The notes under the pieces were generated by a model. That model did not search any database. It saw only the letters and a list, made by a program, of their open reading frames with translations, and was not told the DNA's origin. Shown piece after piece: positions 34,669-42,733 of a DNA stretch of 64,000 nucleotides. The position numbers and the translations under genes were made by a program. This DNA is from Blastococcus litoris (GTDB taxonomy: Bacteria; Actinomycetota; Actinomycetes; Mycobacteriales; Geodermatophilaceae), in the NCBI RefSeq assembly GCF_003075095.1, contig NZ_QCZF01000005.1:1-64000 (forward strand), written 5' to 3'. Positions within the stretch are counted from its first letter, which is position 1, and each line of letters opens with the position of its first letter.

Positions 34669-35238
34669 TCAGCGAGCGAGGAAGCCCAGTACCCGCTCGG
34701 TGAGGAGCTCCGTGGCGGCCGCGTCGTAGGACGGCAGCGAGCTGTCGGCGAAGTAGTGCTGGTCGCCCGGGTAGAGGAACAGCTCCCCGTCGCCGGCCTC
34801 CTCGACCAGCTCCCGCGCGGCGTCGACGTCGCCCTCGCCCACGAAGATCGGGTCGGCGTCCATGCCGTGGATCTGCACCGGCACGCCGGCCGGCCAGCTG
34901 CCGAACTCCGACGGGGGGAGGCACGAGTAGAAGAACAGCGCCCCACGCGCGCCGGCCCGCGTCTGGGCCAGCCGCTGCGCCGGCACGACCCCGAGCGAGA
35001 ACCCGGCGTAGACCAGCTCCGCCGGCAGCCCCTCGACAGCCCGGACGCCCCGCTCCGCCACCTCGCCGAAGCCGAGCTCCCGCACGTGCGCCATCCCGTC
35101 GTCGAGGGTCGCGAACGTGCGGCCCTCGAACAGGTCGGGCACGTGCACGGTGTGCCCGGCCGCCCGCAGCTCGTCGGCGAACGCCGCGATCCCGGGGGTG
35201 AGTCCCTGCGCGTGGTGGAACAGCACGACCTCGGCCAT
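34669..35238 (-). CDS. Dienelactone hydrolase family protein (Ser-type)
   Basis: 189 residues, a compact alpha/beta hydrolase. The nucleophile elbow reads AGFSLGVVPAQ, with Ser in place of the Cys of classical DLH; the acid is in GMDADPIF and the His in GDQHYF. It is shorter than the 25 kb homologue and probably an esterase. GGAGGAGG precedes the ATG. It lies upstream of the TetR gene on the same strand, 16 bases before the operator pair, so its transcript would run through the operators. Confidence 0.88.
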   Translation of the reverse strand: MAEVVLFHHAQGLTPGIAAFADELRAAGHTVHVPDLFEGRTFATLDDGMAHVRELGFGEVAERGVRAVEGLPAELVYAGFSLGVVPAQRLAQTRAGARGALFFYSCLPPSEFGSWPAGVPVQIHGMDADPIFVGEGDVDAARELVEEAGDGELFLYPGDQHYFADSSLPSYDAAATELLTERVLGFLAR

Positions 35239-35289
35239 CGACGGCCTCCTCCCTCGTGGACTGGTGTCGCGGGCACTCTAGGGACGGGG

Positions 35290-36147
35290 TCAGACATCCC
35301 CGTACTGCTCGCCGAGGAGCCGGCGGAGCGCGCCGAGGTCCGGGGGCGGGCTCCCTCGCCACCAGGCCAGCCGGACGGGGACCGGCGGCGCGTCCCGCAC
35401 CGGCCGGTACACCACACCGGGACGCCGGTGCTGCGCGGCGGTGGCCTCGGCCGAGATGCCCACCGCCTGCCCCGCGGCGACGACGGTGAGCCAGTCCTCG
35501 ATGCCGCGGACCGCGCGCGTCCCCGCAGGCGCCGCGGCCGGCGGCCACAACTGCTCGCTCGTCGTCCCCGTGCGGTCGTCGACGGCGATCGTGCGCCCGG
35601 CGAAGTCGGCGAGGACCAGGCTGCGGCGCCGGGCCAGCGGGTCGTCGGCGGCGAGGGCCGCCCAGCGGCGCTCGTGCCCGAGCAGGGCGGTCTCCACCCG
35701 GTCGTCGTCCACCGGGCGGCGCAGCACGCTGGCGTCGGCGAGCCCCTCCGTCAGGCCGGCCGTCGGGGTGTTGGACTGCACCAGGACGAGCGTCGACCCC
35801 GGGTGCTCCTCGGCCCAGCGCCGCTGCACGGCGGCGGTGTGCCGGCCCAGGGCCGACCAGGCGTAGCCGATCCGCACCTCGCCGCGCGCCTGGTCCGCCG
35901 CGCGCCGGATCGCCGCCACCTCCTCGACCACCCGGCGGGCGTGCCCGACGACGCGGGCGCCGACCGCGGTCAGCGACACCTCCCGGGTGGTGCGGTGGAG
36001 CACCCGCGCGCCCAGCGCGCGCTCGAGCGCCGCCACGGTCCGGGAGACCGACGCCTGCGACACCCCGAGGACGTCGGCGGCGCCGGTGAAGGTGCCCGCG
36101 TCGACGACCGCGAGCAGCGCGCGCAGCTGGCGGACCTCCGGATCCAT
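35290..36147 (-). CDS. LysR-type transcriptional regulator
   Basis: 285 residues. The winged helix-turn-helix is MDPEVRQLRALLAVVDAGTF and ADVLGVSQASVSRTVAALERALG (residues 1-50). The effector domain begins near residue 90 (VRIGYAWSALG). It is divergent from a DMT-type exporter with a 70-base gap, the usual arrangement for LysR regulators that control the neighbour gene in response to the exported metabolite. Confidence 0.9.
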   Translation of the reverse strand: MDPEVRQLRALLAVVDAGTFTGAADVLGVSQASVSRTVAALERALGARVLHRTTREVSLTAVGARVVGHARRVVEEVAAIRRAADQARGEVRIGYAWSALGRHTAAVQRRWAEEHPGSTLVLVQSNTPTAGLTEGLADASVLRRPVDDDRVETALLGHERRWAALAADDPLARRRSLVLADFAGRTIAVDDRTGTTSEQLWPPAAAPAGTRAVRGIEDWLTVVAAGQAVGISAEATAAQHRRPGVVYRPVRDAPPVPVRLAWWRGSPPPDLGALRRLLGEQYGDV

Positions 36148-36217
36148 TCGCGAACCGTATCGCCGGGTGCGTGTCGGGCATTTCCCTCGTGCCCACGGCG
36201 TGCTGATACTCCGACGA

Positions 36218-37207
36218 GTGCAGACCGAGGCCGCCCCCGCGCAGCACCCGTCCGCCCTCCGCGGCGTGGCGATCATGCTGGGCGGCGCCTCCAGCAGCCA
36301 GGTCGGCGCCGCCGTCGGCGCGCACGCCTTCGGCGCCGTCGGCCCGGCCGGTGTGGTCGGGGTCCGGCAGGTCGTGGCCGCGGCGGTGCTCATGCCGGTC
36401 GCGCGTCCGCCCCTGCGGCGCATGACCTGGTCCCAGTGGTGGCCGGCGCTGCTGCTGGCCGTCGTCTTCGGCTGCATGAACCTCGCGCTCTACACGGCGA
36501 TCGACCGGCTGGGCCTCGGTCTGGCCGTCACGCTGGAGTTCCTCGGGCCGCTCGCCGTGGCGCTCGCCGCCTCGCGCTCCCGGCGCGACCTGCTCCTGGC
36601 CGCGGCAGCGGCGGCCGGCGTCTACGTCCTCGTGCTCCCCGGCCCCTCCAGCGACTGGGTGGGCATCGGCATCGGCGCGCTCGGGGGCGCGAGCTGGGCG
36701 GCCTACATCGTGCTCAACCGGGTGGCCGGCGCGCGGCTGCCGGGCCTGCAGGCGCCGGCTCTCGCGGCACTGCTGTGCGCCGTGGCCTACCTGCCGGTCG
36801 TCGTCCTGCTCGCCGTCGCCGGCCGGTTCACCTGGGCGGCGCTGGGCTTCGCCGTCGTCGCCGGGCTGCTCTCGTCGGTCGTGCCGTACGCGGCCGACCT
36901 CACCGCGCTGCGTTTCGTGCCGACGCGCTCCTTCGGGGTGTTCATGAGCGTCCACCCGGTCCTCGCGGCCCTGGTCGGCACGGTCCTGCTGGGCCAGCAC
37001 CTGGCGGCGCACGAGTGGAGCGGCATCGCGGTGGTCGTGCTGACCAACGCCCTGGCCGTCGCCGGGTCGCCCGCCCGCGCCGACGAGATGCCGGGGACCT
37101 CGGGGACGGGAACGATGACCGTCCCCGACCCGGACGGAGCGGACCTGTGCACCTGCGCAACGGCGCCCACGGCTACGGGGTCGTCACCAAGGCGCTCCAC
37201 TGGCTGA
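36218..37207 (+). CDS. EamA/RhtA-type exporter
   Basis: 329 residues with ten membrane helices. Blocks such as GGASSSQVGAAVGAHAF, LALYTAIDRLGLGLAVTLEFLGPLAVAL, and LRFVPTRSFGVFMSVHPVLAALVGTVLL match the RhtA group of threonine/homoserine exporters. The last ~45 residues are hydrophilic and lie in the region overlapping the next gene, so this tail may not matter. It is probably regulated by the divergent LysR protein. The GTG at 36218 has a GATACT sequence 8-13 bases upstream, which may be a leaderless promoter. Confidence 0.87.
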   Translation: MQTEAAPAQHPSALRGVAIMLGGASSSQVGAAVGAHAFGAVGPAGVVGVRQVVAAAVLMPVARPPLRRMTWSQWWPALLLAVVFGCMNLALYTAIDRLGLGLAVTLEFLGPLAVALAASRSRRDLLLAAAAAAGVYVLVLPGPSSDWVGIGIGALGGASWAAYIVLNRVAGARLPGLQAPALAALLCAVAYLPVVVLLAVAGRFTWAALGFAVVAGLLSSVVPYAADLTALRFVPTRSFGVFMSVHPVLAALVGTVLLGQHLAAHEWSGIAVVVLTNALAVAGSPARADEMPGTSGTGTMTVPDPDGADLCTCATAPTATGSSPRRSTG

Positions 37208-37797
37208 CCGTCGCGGCGATCGCGGCCCAGTTCGGGGTGGGCCTGGCGATGGACCTCGACGACGTCACCGACCGGGCCGAGGACCGCCTCGGCGCCGAGG
37301 AGGAGCGCCTCGAGGAGGGGGCCGAGGGGCGCGGCGAGGCCGCGGAGGAGCAGGCGGAGGCGGAGATCGAGCGTCGCGAGGACGCCCTCGACGCCCGTGC
37401 GGACGACGCGGCCGGCGACGTCGTCACCGACGTCGTGGGCGGGGACGCCGTCGCCGACGGCCTCTCGCTGCCCGAGCTGCACGTCGTGCTGGGGCTGTCG
37501 ATCGTCGCGCTCGGCGTCGTGCGGCTCCTCTGGCGTCGCGCCACGCCGCTGCCGCCCTGGGCCGAGCACCTCAGCGCGGGGGAGCGGCGCCTGGAGGGCG
37601 GGCTCGAGAAGGTGCTGCTGGGTTCGCTGCTGGTCGTCCCTGCGACCGGCCTCCTCCTCGTGGCGGCCGGCGACGACTGGCTGCCCCTGCACGTCACCGC
37701 CCAGCTGGTCTTCCTCGCGGCGATCGCCGGCCACGTCGGCCTGGTGCTCCGGCACACCGTCCTCCGGCGGGACCGGCACCTCGCCCGCATGCTCTGA
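37147..37797 (+). CDS. Cytochrome b561-type membrane protein with charged insert
   Basis: 216 residues. Four membrane helices carry histidines fit for two b hemes: GYGVVTKALHWLTVAA, LSLPELHVVLGLSIV, LPLHVTAQLVFLAAIAGHVGLVLRH. This is the layout of the bacterial cytochrome b561 (YodB-type) quinol oxidoreductases. Between helices 1 and 2 is a ~65-residue, strongly charged, predicted coiled-coil insert (EEERLEEGAEGRGEAAEEQ and onward) not usual for the family. The GTG at 37147 lies inside the exporter gene and overlaps it by 61 bases, with GGAG 8 bases upstream. Confidence 0.82.
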   Translation: MHLRNGAHGYGVVTKALHWLTVAAIAAQFGVGLAMDLDDVTDRAEDRLGAEEERLEEGAEGRGEAAEEQAEAEIERREDALDARADDAAGDVVTDVVGGDAVADGLSLPELHVVLGLSIVALGVVRLLWRRATPLPPWAEHLSAGERRLEGGLEKVLLGSLLVVPATGLLLVAAGDDWLPLHVTAQLVFLAAIAGHVGLVLRHTVLRRDRHLARML

Positions 37798-37918
37798 CCC
37801 CGGCACCACCGCCAAATCCCCTTGCTCCCGGAGCCCGGGCGCGCGACCCTCGGACCGCCGAACGGATCCCCCGGTCCGGCGAGGTGTGCCCGCGGGCACG
37901 GTGACCAGGCGGCGGCGG

Positions 37919-38848
37919 ATGGACACAGTCGAGGCCGAGCAGCCCGGCGACGTCCGGCCCGGTACGCGGTGGCTGCTGGTCGCGTTCACCGTGCTCACCC
38001 TGCTCGCCGTGTTCCAGCTCCTGCTGCTGGCCGACGTCGCCGACCGGTACTGGGCCTGGACGATCCGGACGGAGCTGACCGCCGCCTTCCTGGGCGCCGC
38101 CTACGGCGGGGGGTTCGTGCTCGCGGTCGTCGCCCTGCGGCAGCGGGAGTGGAGCCGGATCCGGCTGCCGGTGATCACCGTCGCCGCCTTCACCTGGCTG
38201 ACGGCGGTCGCGACGCTGATCCACCTGCACCGGCTGCACCTGCTGGACGGCGGTCCGATCGCCCGGGTGGTGGCCTGGGTGTGGCTGGCGGTCTACCTCG
38301 TCGTGCCGATCGCCTGCCTGCTCGTCGTCGTGGCGCAGGAACGGCGGCGGGTCCGGGTGCCGGTGCTGCGGCCGCTGCCGGACGGGCTGACCGTGGCCCT
38401 CGCCGTCGAGGGGGCGGTGTTCTTCGCCGCGGGTGTGCTGCTGTTCGCCGGCGGGATGACCGTGCACCACGACGAGCCGCGCAGCGCCGCGGCGTTCTGG
38501 CCCTGGGAGCTGACCCCGCTCAGCGCCCAGGTCATCGGCGCGTGGCTGATCGCGCTCGGTGTCGCCGCGGCGCTGGCGCTGGTCCAGGGCGACGTGGGCC
38601 GGCAGCTGGTGGCGGCGACGACCTACACCGCGTTCGGCCTCTTCGAGTTCGTCGCCGTGGCCTGGTACTGGCCGCAGCTGAACCGGCACGACGCCTGGCT
38701 GTGGGTGTACCTCACCTTCCTCGCCGCCGTCGTCCTCACCGGGGCGCTCGGCGTCCGGGCGGCCCGGCGCGGGGCCGCCGCGGGAGCAGCCGGCCCCTCC
38801 TCGGCTGCGCGGACGACGACCACGACGAGCGGTCGCCCGGCCGCCTGA
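37919..38848 (+). CDS. Seven-helix membrane protein, unknown function
   Basis: 309 residues with about seven to eight hydrophobic helices (WLLVAFTVLTLLAVFQLLLL, WVWLAVYLVVPIACLLVVVA, GAVFFAAGVLLFAGGMTVHH, LTFLAAVVLTGALGV), a short N-terminal tail and a Ser/Thr/Arg-rich C-terminal tail. No transport or redox motif is evident; HH in GMTVHHDEP might bind metal. The ATG at 37919 lies 121 bases after the cytochrome stop. The gene is followed by a hairpin terminator. Confidence 0.7.
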   Translation: MDTVEAEQPGDVRPGTRWLLVAFTVLTLLAVFQLLLLADVADRYWAWTIRTELTAAFLGAAYGGGFVLAVVALRQREWSRIRLPVITVAAFTWLTAVATLIHLHRLHLLDGGPIARVVAWVWLAVYLVVPIACLLVVVAQERRRVRVPVLRPLPDGLTVALAVEGAVFFAAGVLLFAGGMTVHHDEPRSAAAFWPWELTPLSAQVIGAWLIALGVAAALALVQGDVGRQLVAATTYTAFGLFEFVAVAWYWPQLNRHDAWLWVYLTFLAAVVLTGALGVRAARRGAAAGAAGPSSAARTTTTTSGRPAA

Positions 38849-38872
38849 GCCGCGGCGCATCCCGGCGGGACC

Positions 38873-38900
38873 CCGGCGCCTCCTGACAGCGAGGCGCCGG
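38873..38900 (+). terminator. Hairpin terminator
   Basis: CCGGCGCCTC and GAGGCGCCGG form a perfect 10-pair stem with an 8-base loop between the membrane protein and the LysE gene. There is no T tract. Confidence 0.65.
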
Positions 38901-38935
38901 CTCGGGACCGGGGCCGTCGTGGATCGGGGTCCCCG

Positions 38936-39559
38936 GTGGACGGCATCTGGGCGTTCGTCGCGATGACCGTGCTGCTGTCGGTCTCCCCGGGGCCGGACGA
39001 CGTCCTGGTCCTCCGGGCGGCCCTGCGCGGCGGAGCCCGGCTGGGTCTGGCCACCACGGCCGGCGTCGCGGTGGGCACGCTCGCCTGGGGCGTGGCGGCT
39101 GCGGTGGGCCTGGCGGCGGTGGTGGGGCGGTCGGCGCCCGTCCACGACGCGCTGAGCCTGGCCGGCGCGGGCTACCTCGTCCTCCTGGGCGTCGTGCCGC
39201 TGGTGGCGGAGCTGCGCGGACGAGCGGCACCCGTCCCCGTACCCCCGCGCTGCTCACGGGGAGGGGCCGGACGGGCGTTCGCCGCCGGTCTCGCCAGCGA
39301 CCTGCTCAGCCCGAAGATCGGGGTGTTCTACCTCGCCGTCGTGCCGCAGTTCGTGCCGGACGGCGCCTCGACCCTGCAGTGGTCGCTGCTGCTGTGCGCC
39401 CTCGACGTCGCCGTGGCGGTGGGGTGGCTGACCGGGTTGTCGTGGCTGGCGCACGCCGCGGTGGCCTGGCTGGAGCGACCGGCCGTCGTGCGGTGGACCC
39501 AGCGGGCCTTCAGCGCGTCGCTGATCGGCATCGGCTCGGCCTCGGTGGTCGGCCTCTGA
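38936..39559 (+). CDS. LysE/RhtB family translocator
   Basis: 207 residues and six membrane helices. The family signature is near the N-terminus: FVAMTVLLSVSPGPDDVLVLRAALRGGARLG, with the SPGP motif, and later FAAGLASDLLSPKIGVFYLAVVPQFV. Such proteins export amino acids or small metabolites. The GTG at 38936 starts right at the first helix. It has no adjacent regulator. Confidence 0.87.
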   Translation: MDGIWAFVAMTVLLSVSPGPDDVLVLRAALRGGARLGLATTAGVAVGTLAWGVAAAVGLAAVVGRSAPVHDALSLAGAGYLVLLGVVPLVAELRGRAAPVPVPPRCSRGGAGRAFAAGLASDLLSPKIGVFYLAVVPQFVPDGASTLQWSLLLCALDVAVAVGWLTGLSWLAHAAVAWLERPAVVRWTQRAFSASLIGIGSASVVGL

Positions 39560-39567
39560 GCGCATCC

Positions 39568-39597
39568 TTGTGGCCCAGGTCACGCCGCCCCTAGTCT
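39568..39597 (+). promoter_or_regulatory. Candidate promoter of the MFS gene
   Basis: TTGTGG (39568-39573) and TAGTCT (39592-39597) are separated by 18 bases, 68 bases before the MFS start. TAGTCT fits the actinobacterial TANNNT -10 pattern. The flanking region also holds GTCAC and GTGAC arms (39580 and 39627). Confidence 0.45.
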
Positions 39598-39664
39598 GCC
39601 GCTGACCACGGGGCGTCACTCCTGCGTGACCAGCCGGCCGGCCACACGGAGCACGGGGAGAGCG

Positions 39665-40972
39665 ATGTCGGTCGTGCCGCAGCCTGCCGGGGTCACCGCG
39701 CCGAGGCCGGGACCGCGCCTCGGCCCGGAGGGGCACGACCCGCAGGAGACCGCACGGGTGCCGGTCACCGGCCGGCTGCGGCGGCTGCTGGTCTGGTACG
39801 GGTTGGCCAGCCTCGGCGTGTACCTGTCCCTCGGAGCGGTGAACAGCGTCCTGCTGCCCCTGCAGGTCGAGGCGCTCGACCCCGCCCAGAAGGCCGCGAA
39901 CCTCGGTCTGGTCAGCGCCGTCGGGGCGGTGGGCGGCATGCTCGCGCAGCCCATCGCCGGCCTGCTGTCGGACCGGACGCGCACCCGGTGGGGACGGCGG
40001 GCGCCGTGGATCCTCACCGGGGCGCTCGGCGCCGCCGCCTCGATGGTGGTCCTCGGCGGGACGAGCGGGCTGGCCGGGATTGCCGCGGTGTACCTGCTGG
40101 TGATGGTCTCGCTGAACCTCTACTTCTGCCCCAAGTCGGCGGTGATGCCCGACCGCGTGCCGCGCGGGGTCCGGGGCCTCTTCTCCGCCGCCGGCGGGCT
40201 CGGCGTCCTCGTCGGGATCACCGGCGGCATGGGGCTGGGTGCGGTCCTGTCCGGGACGCCGGGCGTCGGGTACGGCGTGCTCGCGGTGCTGGTCGTGCTG
40301 GCCGGTGGCGGGTTCGTCCTGTTCAACCCCGACCACGACAACCGCGACGAGCCGCGCGAGCCCGTGCAGTGGTCGGCCTTCGTCCGCACCTTCTGGGTCA
40401 GCCCGCGGGCGCACCCCGACTTCGCGTTCGGGTTCCTCGGCCGGCTGCTGACCATGACCGGCTTCTACGTCACGACGACGTTCCAGGTCTACCTGCTGCA
40501 GGACTACGTCGGCCTCGGCGACGACGCCGTCGACGTGCTGCCGCTGATCTCCGTCGTCTCCCTGCTCGCCACCCTCACCAGCACGCTGATCGGCGGACCG
40601 CTGAGCGACCGCATGGGCCGCCGGAAGCCGGTCGCCGTCGTCGCCGGCCTGCTCATCGCCCTGGGCCTCGTCGCGCCCTGGGCGATGCCCACCATCCCCG
40701 GGGTGCTGGTCTTCGCCGTCCTCGCAGGGCTGGGCTTCGGCTCCTACCTGGCCGTCGACCAGGCGCTGCTCTCGGAGGTCCTGCCCACCACGGAGGACAA
40801 CGGCCGCTACCTCGGCGTCCTCAACATCGCCGTCACGCTGCCGCAGGCGCTGGCGCCGGCGATCGCCGGGCTGATCGTCAGCACCCTCGGCTACGCCGCA
40901 CTGTTCCCGATCGCGATGGTCGTCGCCACGGCCGGTGCGCTGGCCGTCCTCCCCATCCGCTCGGTCCGCTGA
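39665..40972 (+). CDS. MFS transporter, sugar:cation (GPH/SLC45-like)
   Basis: 435 residues with 12 membrane helices after a ~40-residue hydrophilic N-terminus. The loop between helices 2 and 3 reads GLLSDRTRTRWGRRAPWIL, which is the hallmark of GPH and SLC45 sugar symporters. The symmetrical GGPLSDRMGRRKPVAV appears in the second half. It probably imports a glycoside with H+ or Na+, or exports it. GGGGAG precedes the ATG at 39665. Confidence 0.88.
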   Translation: MSVVPQPAGVTAPRPGPRLGPEGHDPQETARVPVTGRLRRLLVWYGLASLGVYLSLGAVNSVLLPLQVEALDPAQKAANLGLVSAVGAVGGMLAQPIAGLLSDRTRTRWGRRAPWILTGALGAAASMVVLGGTSGLAGIAAVYLLVMVSLNLYFCPKSAVMPDRVPRGVRGLFSAAGGLGVLVGITGGMGLGAVLSGTPGVGYGVLAVLVVLAGGGFVLFNPDHDNRDEPREPVQWSAFVRTFWVSPRAHPDFAFGFLGRLLTMTGFYVTTTFQVYLLQDYVGLGDDAVDVLPLISVVSLLATLTSTLIGGPLSDRMGRRKPVAVVAGLLIALGLVAPWAMPTIPGVLVFAVLAGLGFGSYLAVDQALLSEVLPTTEDNGRYLGVLNIAVTLPQALAPAIAGLIVSTLGYAALFPIAMVVATAGALAVLPIRSVR

Positions 40973-41022
40973 CCTGGTAGAACGCCTGCGCGGGTGGGGC
41001 CGGGAAGTTTTCTCGCGCGAGC

Positions 41023-41052
41023 TGTCGATCCTGGTCCCGGGCGCGTGTCGTA
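41023..41052 (+). promoter_or_regulatory. Candidate ECF42-dependent promoter
   Basis: TGTCGA at 41023-41028 equals the -35 motif that I recall for ECF42 sigma factors in Streptomyces. A CGTG (41044) or CGTA (41049) could serve as -10. It lies upstream of the DGPF/ECF42 gene pair, so the pair may be autoregulated. Confidence 0.45.
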
Positions 41053-41097
41053 GGGATGTGGGCCCGAATCCGCGGGCCGCGGACCCGAGGGGACGAG

Positions 41098-41442
41098 ATG
41101 ACGAAGTACATGATCCTGATCTACGAGGACGAGGCGTCCTACGCCACGGCGACGCCGGAGGTCATGGGCGAGGTGATGCAGGCGCACGACGAGTTCTCGG
41201 CCGGCGTGGAGAAGTTCGGCGCCACGCTGCTCGGCGGAGAGGCCCTCGAGCCGACGCCCACCGCCACCAGCGTGCGCGGCGGGTCGGAGGTGACCGACGG
41301 CCCGTTCGTCGAGACCAAGGAGGCGCTGGGGGGCTACTACGTGATCGACGCCCCCGACCTCGACACCGCGCTCGCCGTCGCCCGGACGTGCCCGGCCCGC
41401 TTCGGCGGCGTCGAGGTCCGGCCGGTGATGACGTTCGACTGA
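41098..41442 (+). CDS. DGPF (YciI-like) protein
   Basis: 114 residues. The YCII-type ferredoxin-like fold shows MTKYMILIYEDEASY at the start and the eponymous DGPFVETKEALGGYYVID near residue 67. Proteins with this DGPF motif are the standard genetic partners of ECF42 sigma factors, and their biochemical role is not known. GAGGGGACGAG precedes the ATG. The sigma factor gene begins 19 bases downstream. Confidence 0.92.
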   Translation: MTKYMILIYEDEASYATATPEVMGEVMQAHDEFSAGVEKFGATLLGGEALEPTPTATSVRGGSEVTDGPFVETKEALGGYYVIDAPDLDTALAVARTCPARFGGVEVRPVMTFD

Positions 41443-41461
41443 GCCGGCGGACCGACGCGCC

Positions 41462-42733
41462 ATGACCGTCGCGGACAGCTCCGCCGTCGCCGCCGCGGTC
41501 GCCGACGCGCACCGTCGCGAGTGGGCCTTCGTGCTCGCCGCGACGGTGCGCGTCACGCGCGACCTCGACGTGGCGGAGGAGTGCGTGCAGGACGCCTTCG
41601 CCACGGCGCTCGGCGACTGGCGCGCGCACGGGATCCCGGTGCGGCCGGGTGCCTGGCTGACCACCGCGGCCAGGCGGCGGGCGCTCAACGTCGTCCGCCA
41701 CCGCGGCGTGGAGCACCGCTACCTGCCGCTGCTGGTCGAGGACGACGTCGTGCCGGGCCCCGACGACCTGGTGGCCGATGCCGACGAGGCGCCCATCCCG
41801 GACGACCGGCTGCGCCTGGTCGTGACCTGCTGCCACCCCGCGCTGGACCGGCCGGCGCAGGTGGCGCTCACCCTGCGGCTGATGTGCGGCCTGTCCACGG
41901 CCGAGGTGGCCCGCGCGTTCCTGGTCAGCGAACCGACCATGGCCGCCCGGATCACCCGCGCCAAGAAGAAGATCGCCGTCGCGCGCATCCCGTACCGGGT
42001 GCCGCCCGCGGCGGAGCTGCCCGAGCGGGTGGACGCCGTCCTCTCCGTGGTGCACCTGCTGTTCACCACCGGCCACACCACGCCTGCCGGGGCCGAGCTG
42101 GTGCGGCGCGACCTCGTGGAGCGGTCGGTGGAGCTGGCGCGGATGCTGCGCCGGCTGCTGCCACGGGACGCGGCCGTCGCGGCCCTGCTCGCCCTCCTCC
42201 TGCTCACCGACGCCCGCCGCGAGACCCGCACCGACGGCGACGGCCGCCTCCTCCTGCTGGAGGAGCAGGACCGTTCCCGGTGGGACCGGGCGGCCATCCG
42301 CGAGGGCGTGGCGCTCGTCCAGGAGGCGCTGCGCGACCGGCCCCCGTCGCGGTACGCCCTGCAGGCGGCCATCGCGGCGGTCCACGCCGAGTCACCCACG
42401 TGGGACGACACGGACTGGGGCGAGATCCTCGCCCTCTACGAGCTGCTGACGACGCTGTGGCCCTCCCCGGTCGTGGCGCTCAACCGGGCGGTGGCCGTCG
42501 GGTTCGCCCGCGGCGCGGCAGCGGGGCTCGCCGCACTGGACGCCCTGACCGACGAGCCCCAGCTCGCCGGCTACGGCTACCTGTCAGCCGCCCGGGCGGA
42601 CTTCCTCCGCCGGCTCGGCCGCGTGGCGGAGGCCCGGCTGGCCTACGGCGAGGCGCTGGCGCTGACCGGGAACGCCGTCGAGCGCGAGTTCCTCGCCGGG
42701 CGACTGCGCGCCCTGGGACCCGAGCGGTCCTGA
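41462..42733 (+). CDS. ECF42-type RNA polymerase sigma factor
   Basis: 423 residues, more than twice the usual ECF length. Region 2 (ADAHRREWAFVLAATVRVTRDLDVAEECVQDAF) recognises the -10 element. Region 4 (LRLMCGLSTAEVARAFLVSEPTMAARITRAKKKI) recognises the -35 element. A C-terminal ~230-residue helical TPR-like domain (DUF6596 type) follows and is needed for activity in the group. No anti-sigma factor is adjacent; ECF42 factors are thought to be controlled by the extension and the DGPF partner. The last 150 bases overlap the convergent FAD oxidoreductase gene. Confidence 0.92.
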   Translation: MTVADSSAVAAAVADAHRREWAFVLAATVRVTRDLDVAEECVQDAFATALGDWRAHGIPVRPGAWLTTAARRRALNVVRHRGVEHRYLPLLVEDDVVPGPDDLVADADEAPIPDDRLRLVVTCCHPALDRPAQVALTLRLMCGLSTAEVARAFLVSEPTMAARITRAKKKIAVARIPYRVPPAAELPERVDAVLSVVHLLFTTGHTTPAGAELVRRDLVERSVELARMLRRLLPRDAAVAALLALLLLTDARRETRTDGDGRLLLLEEQDRSRWDRAAIREGVALVQEALRDRPPSRYALQAAIAAVHAESPTWDDTDWGEILALYELLTTLWPSPVVALNRAVAVGFARGAAAGLAALDALTDEPQLAGYGYLSAARADFLRRLGRVAEARLAYGEALALTGNAVEREFLAGRLRALGPERS

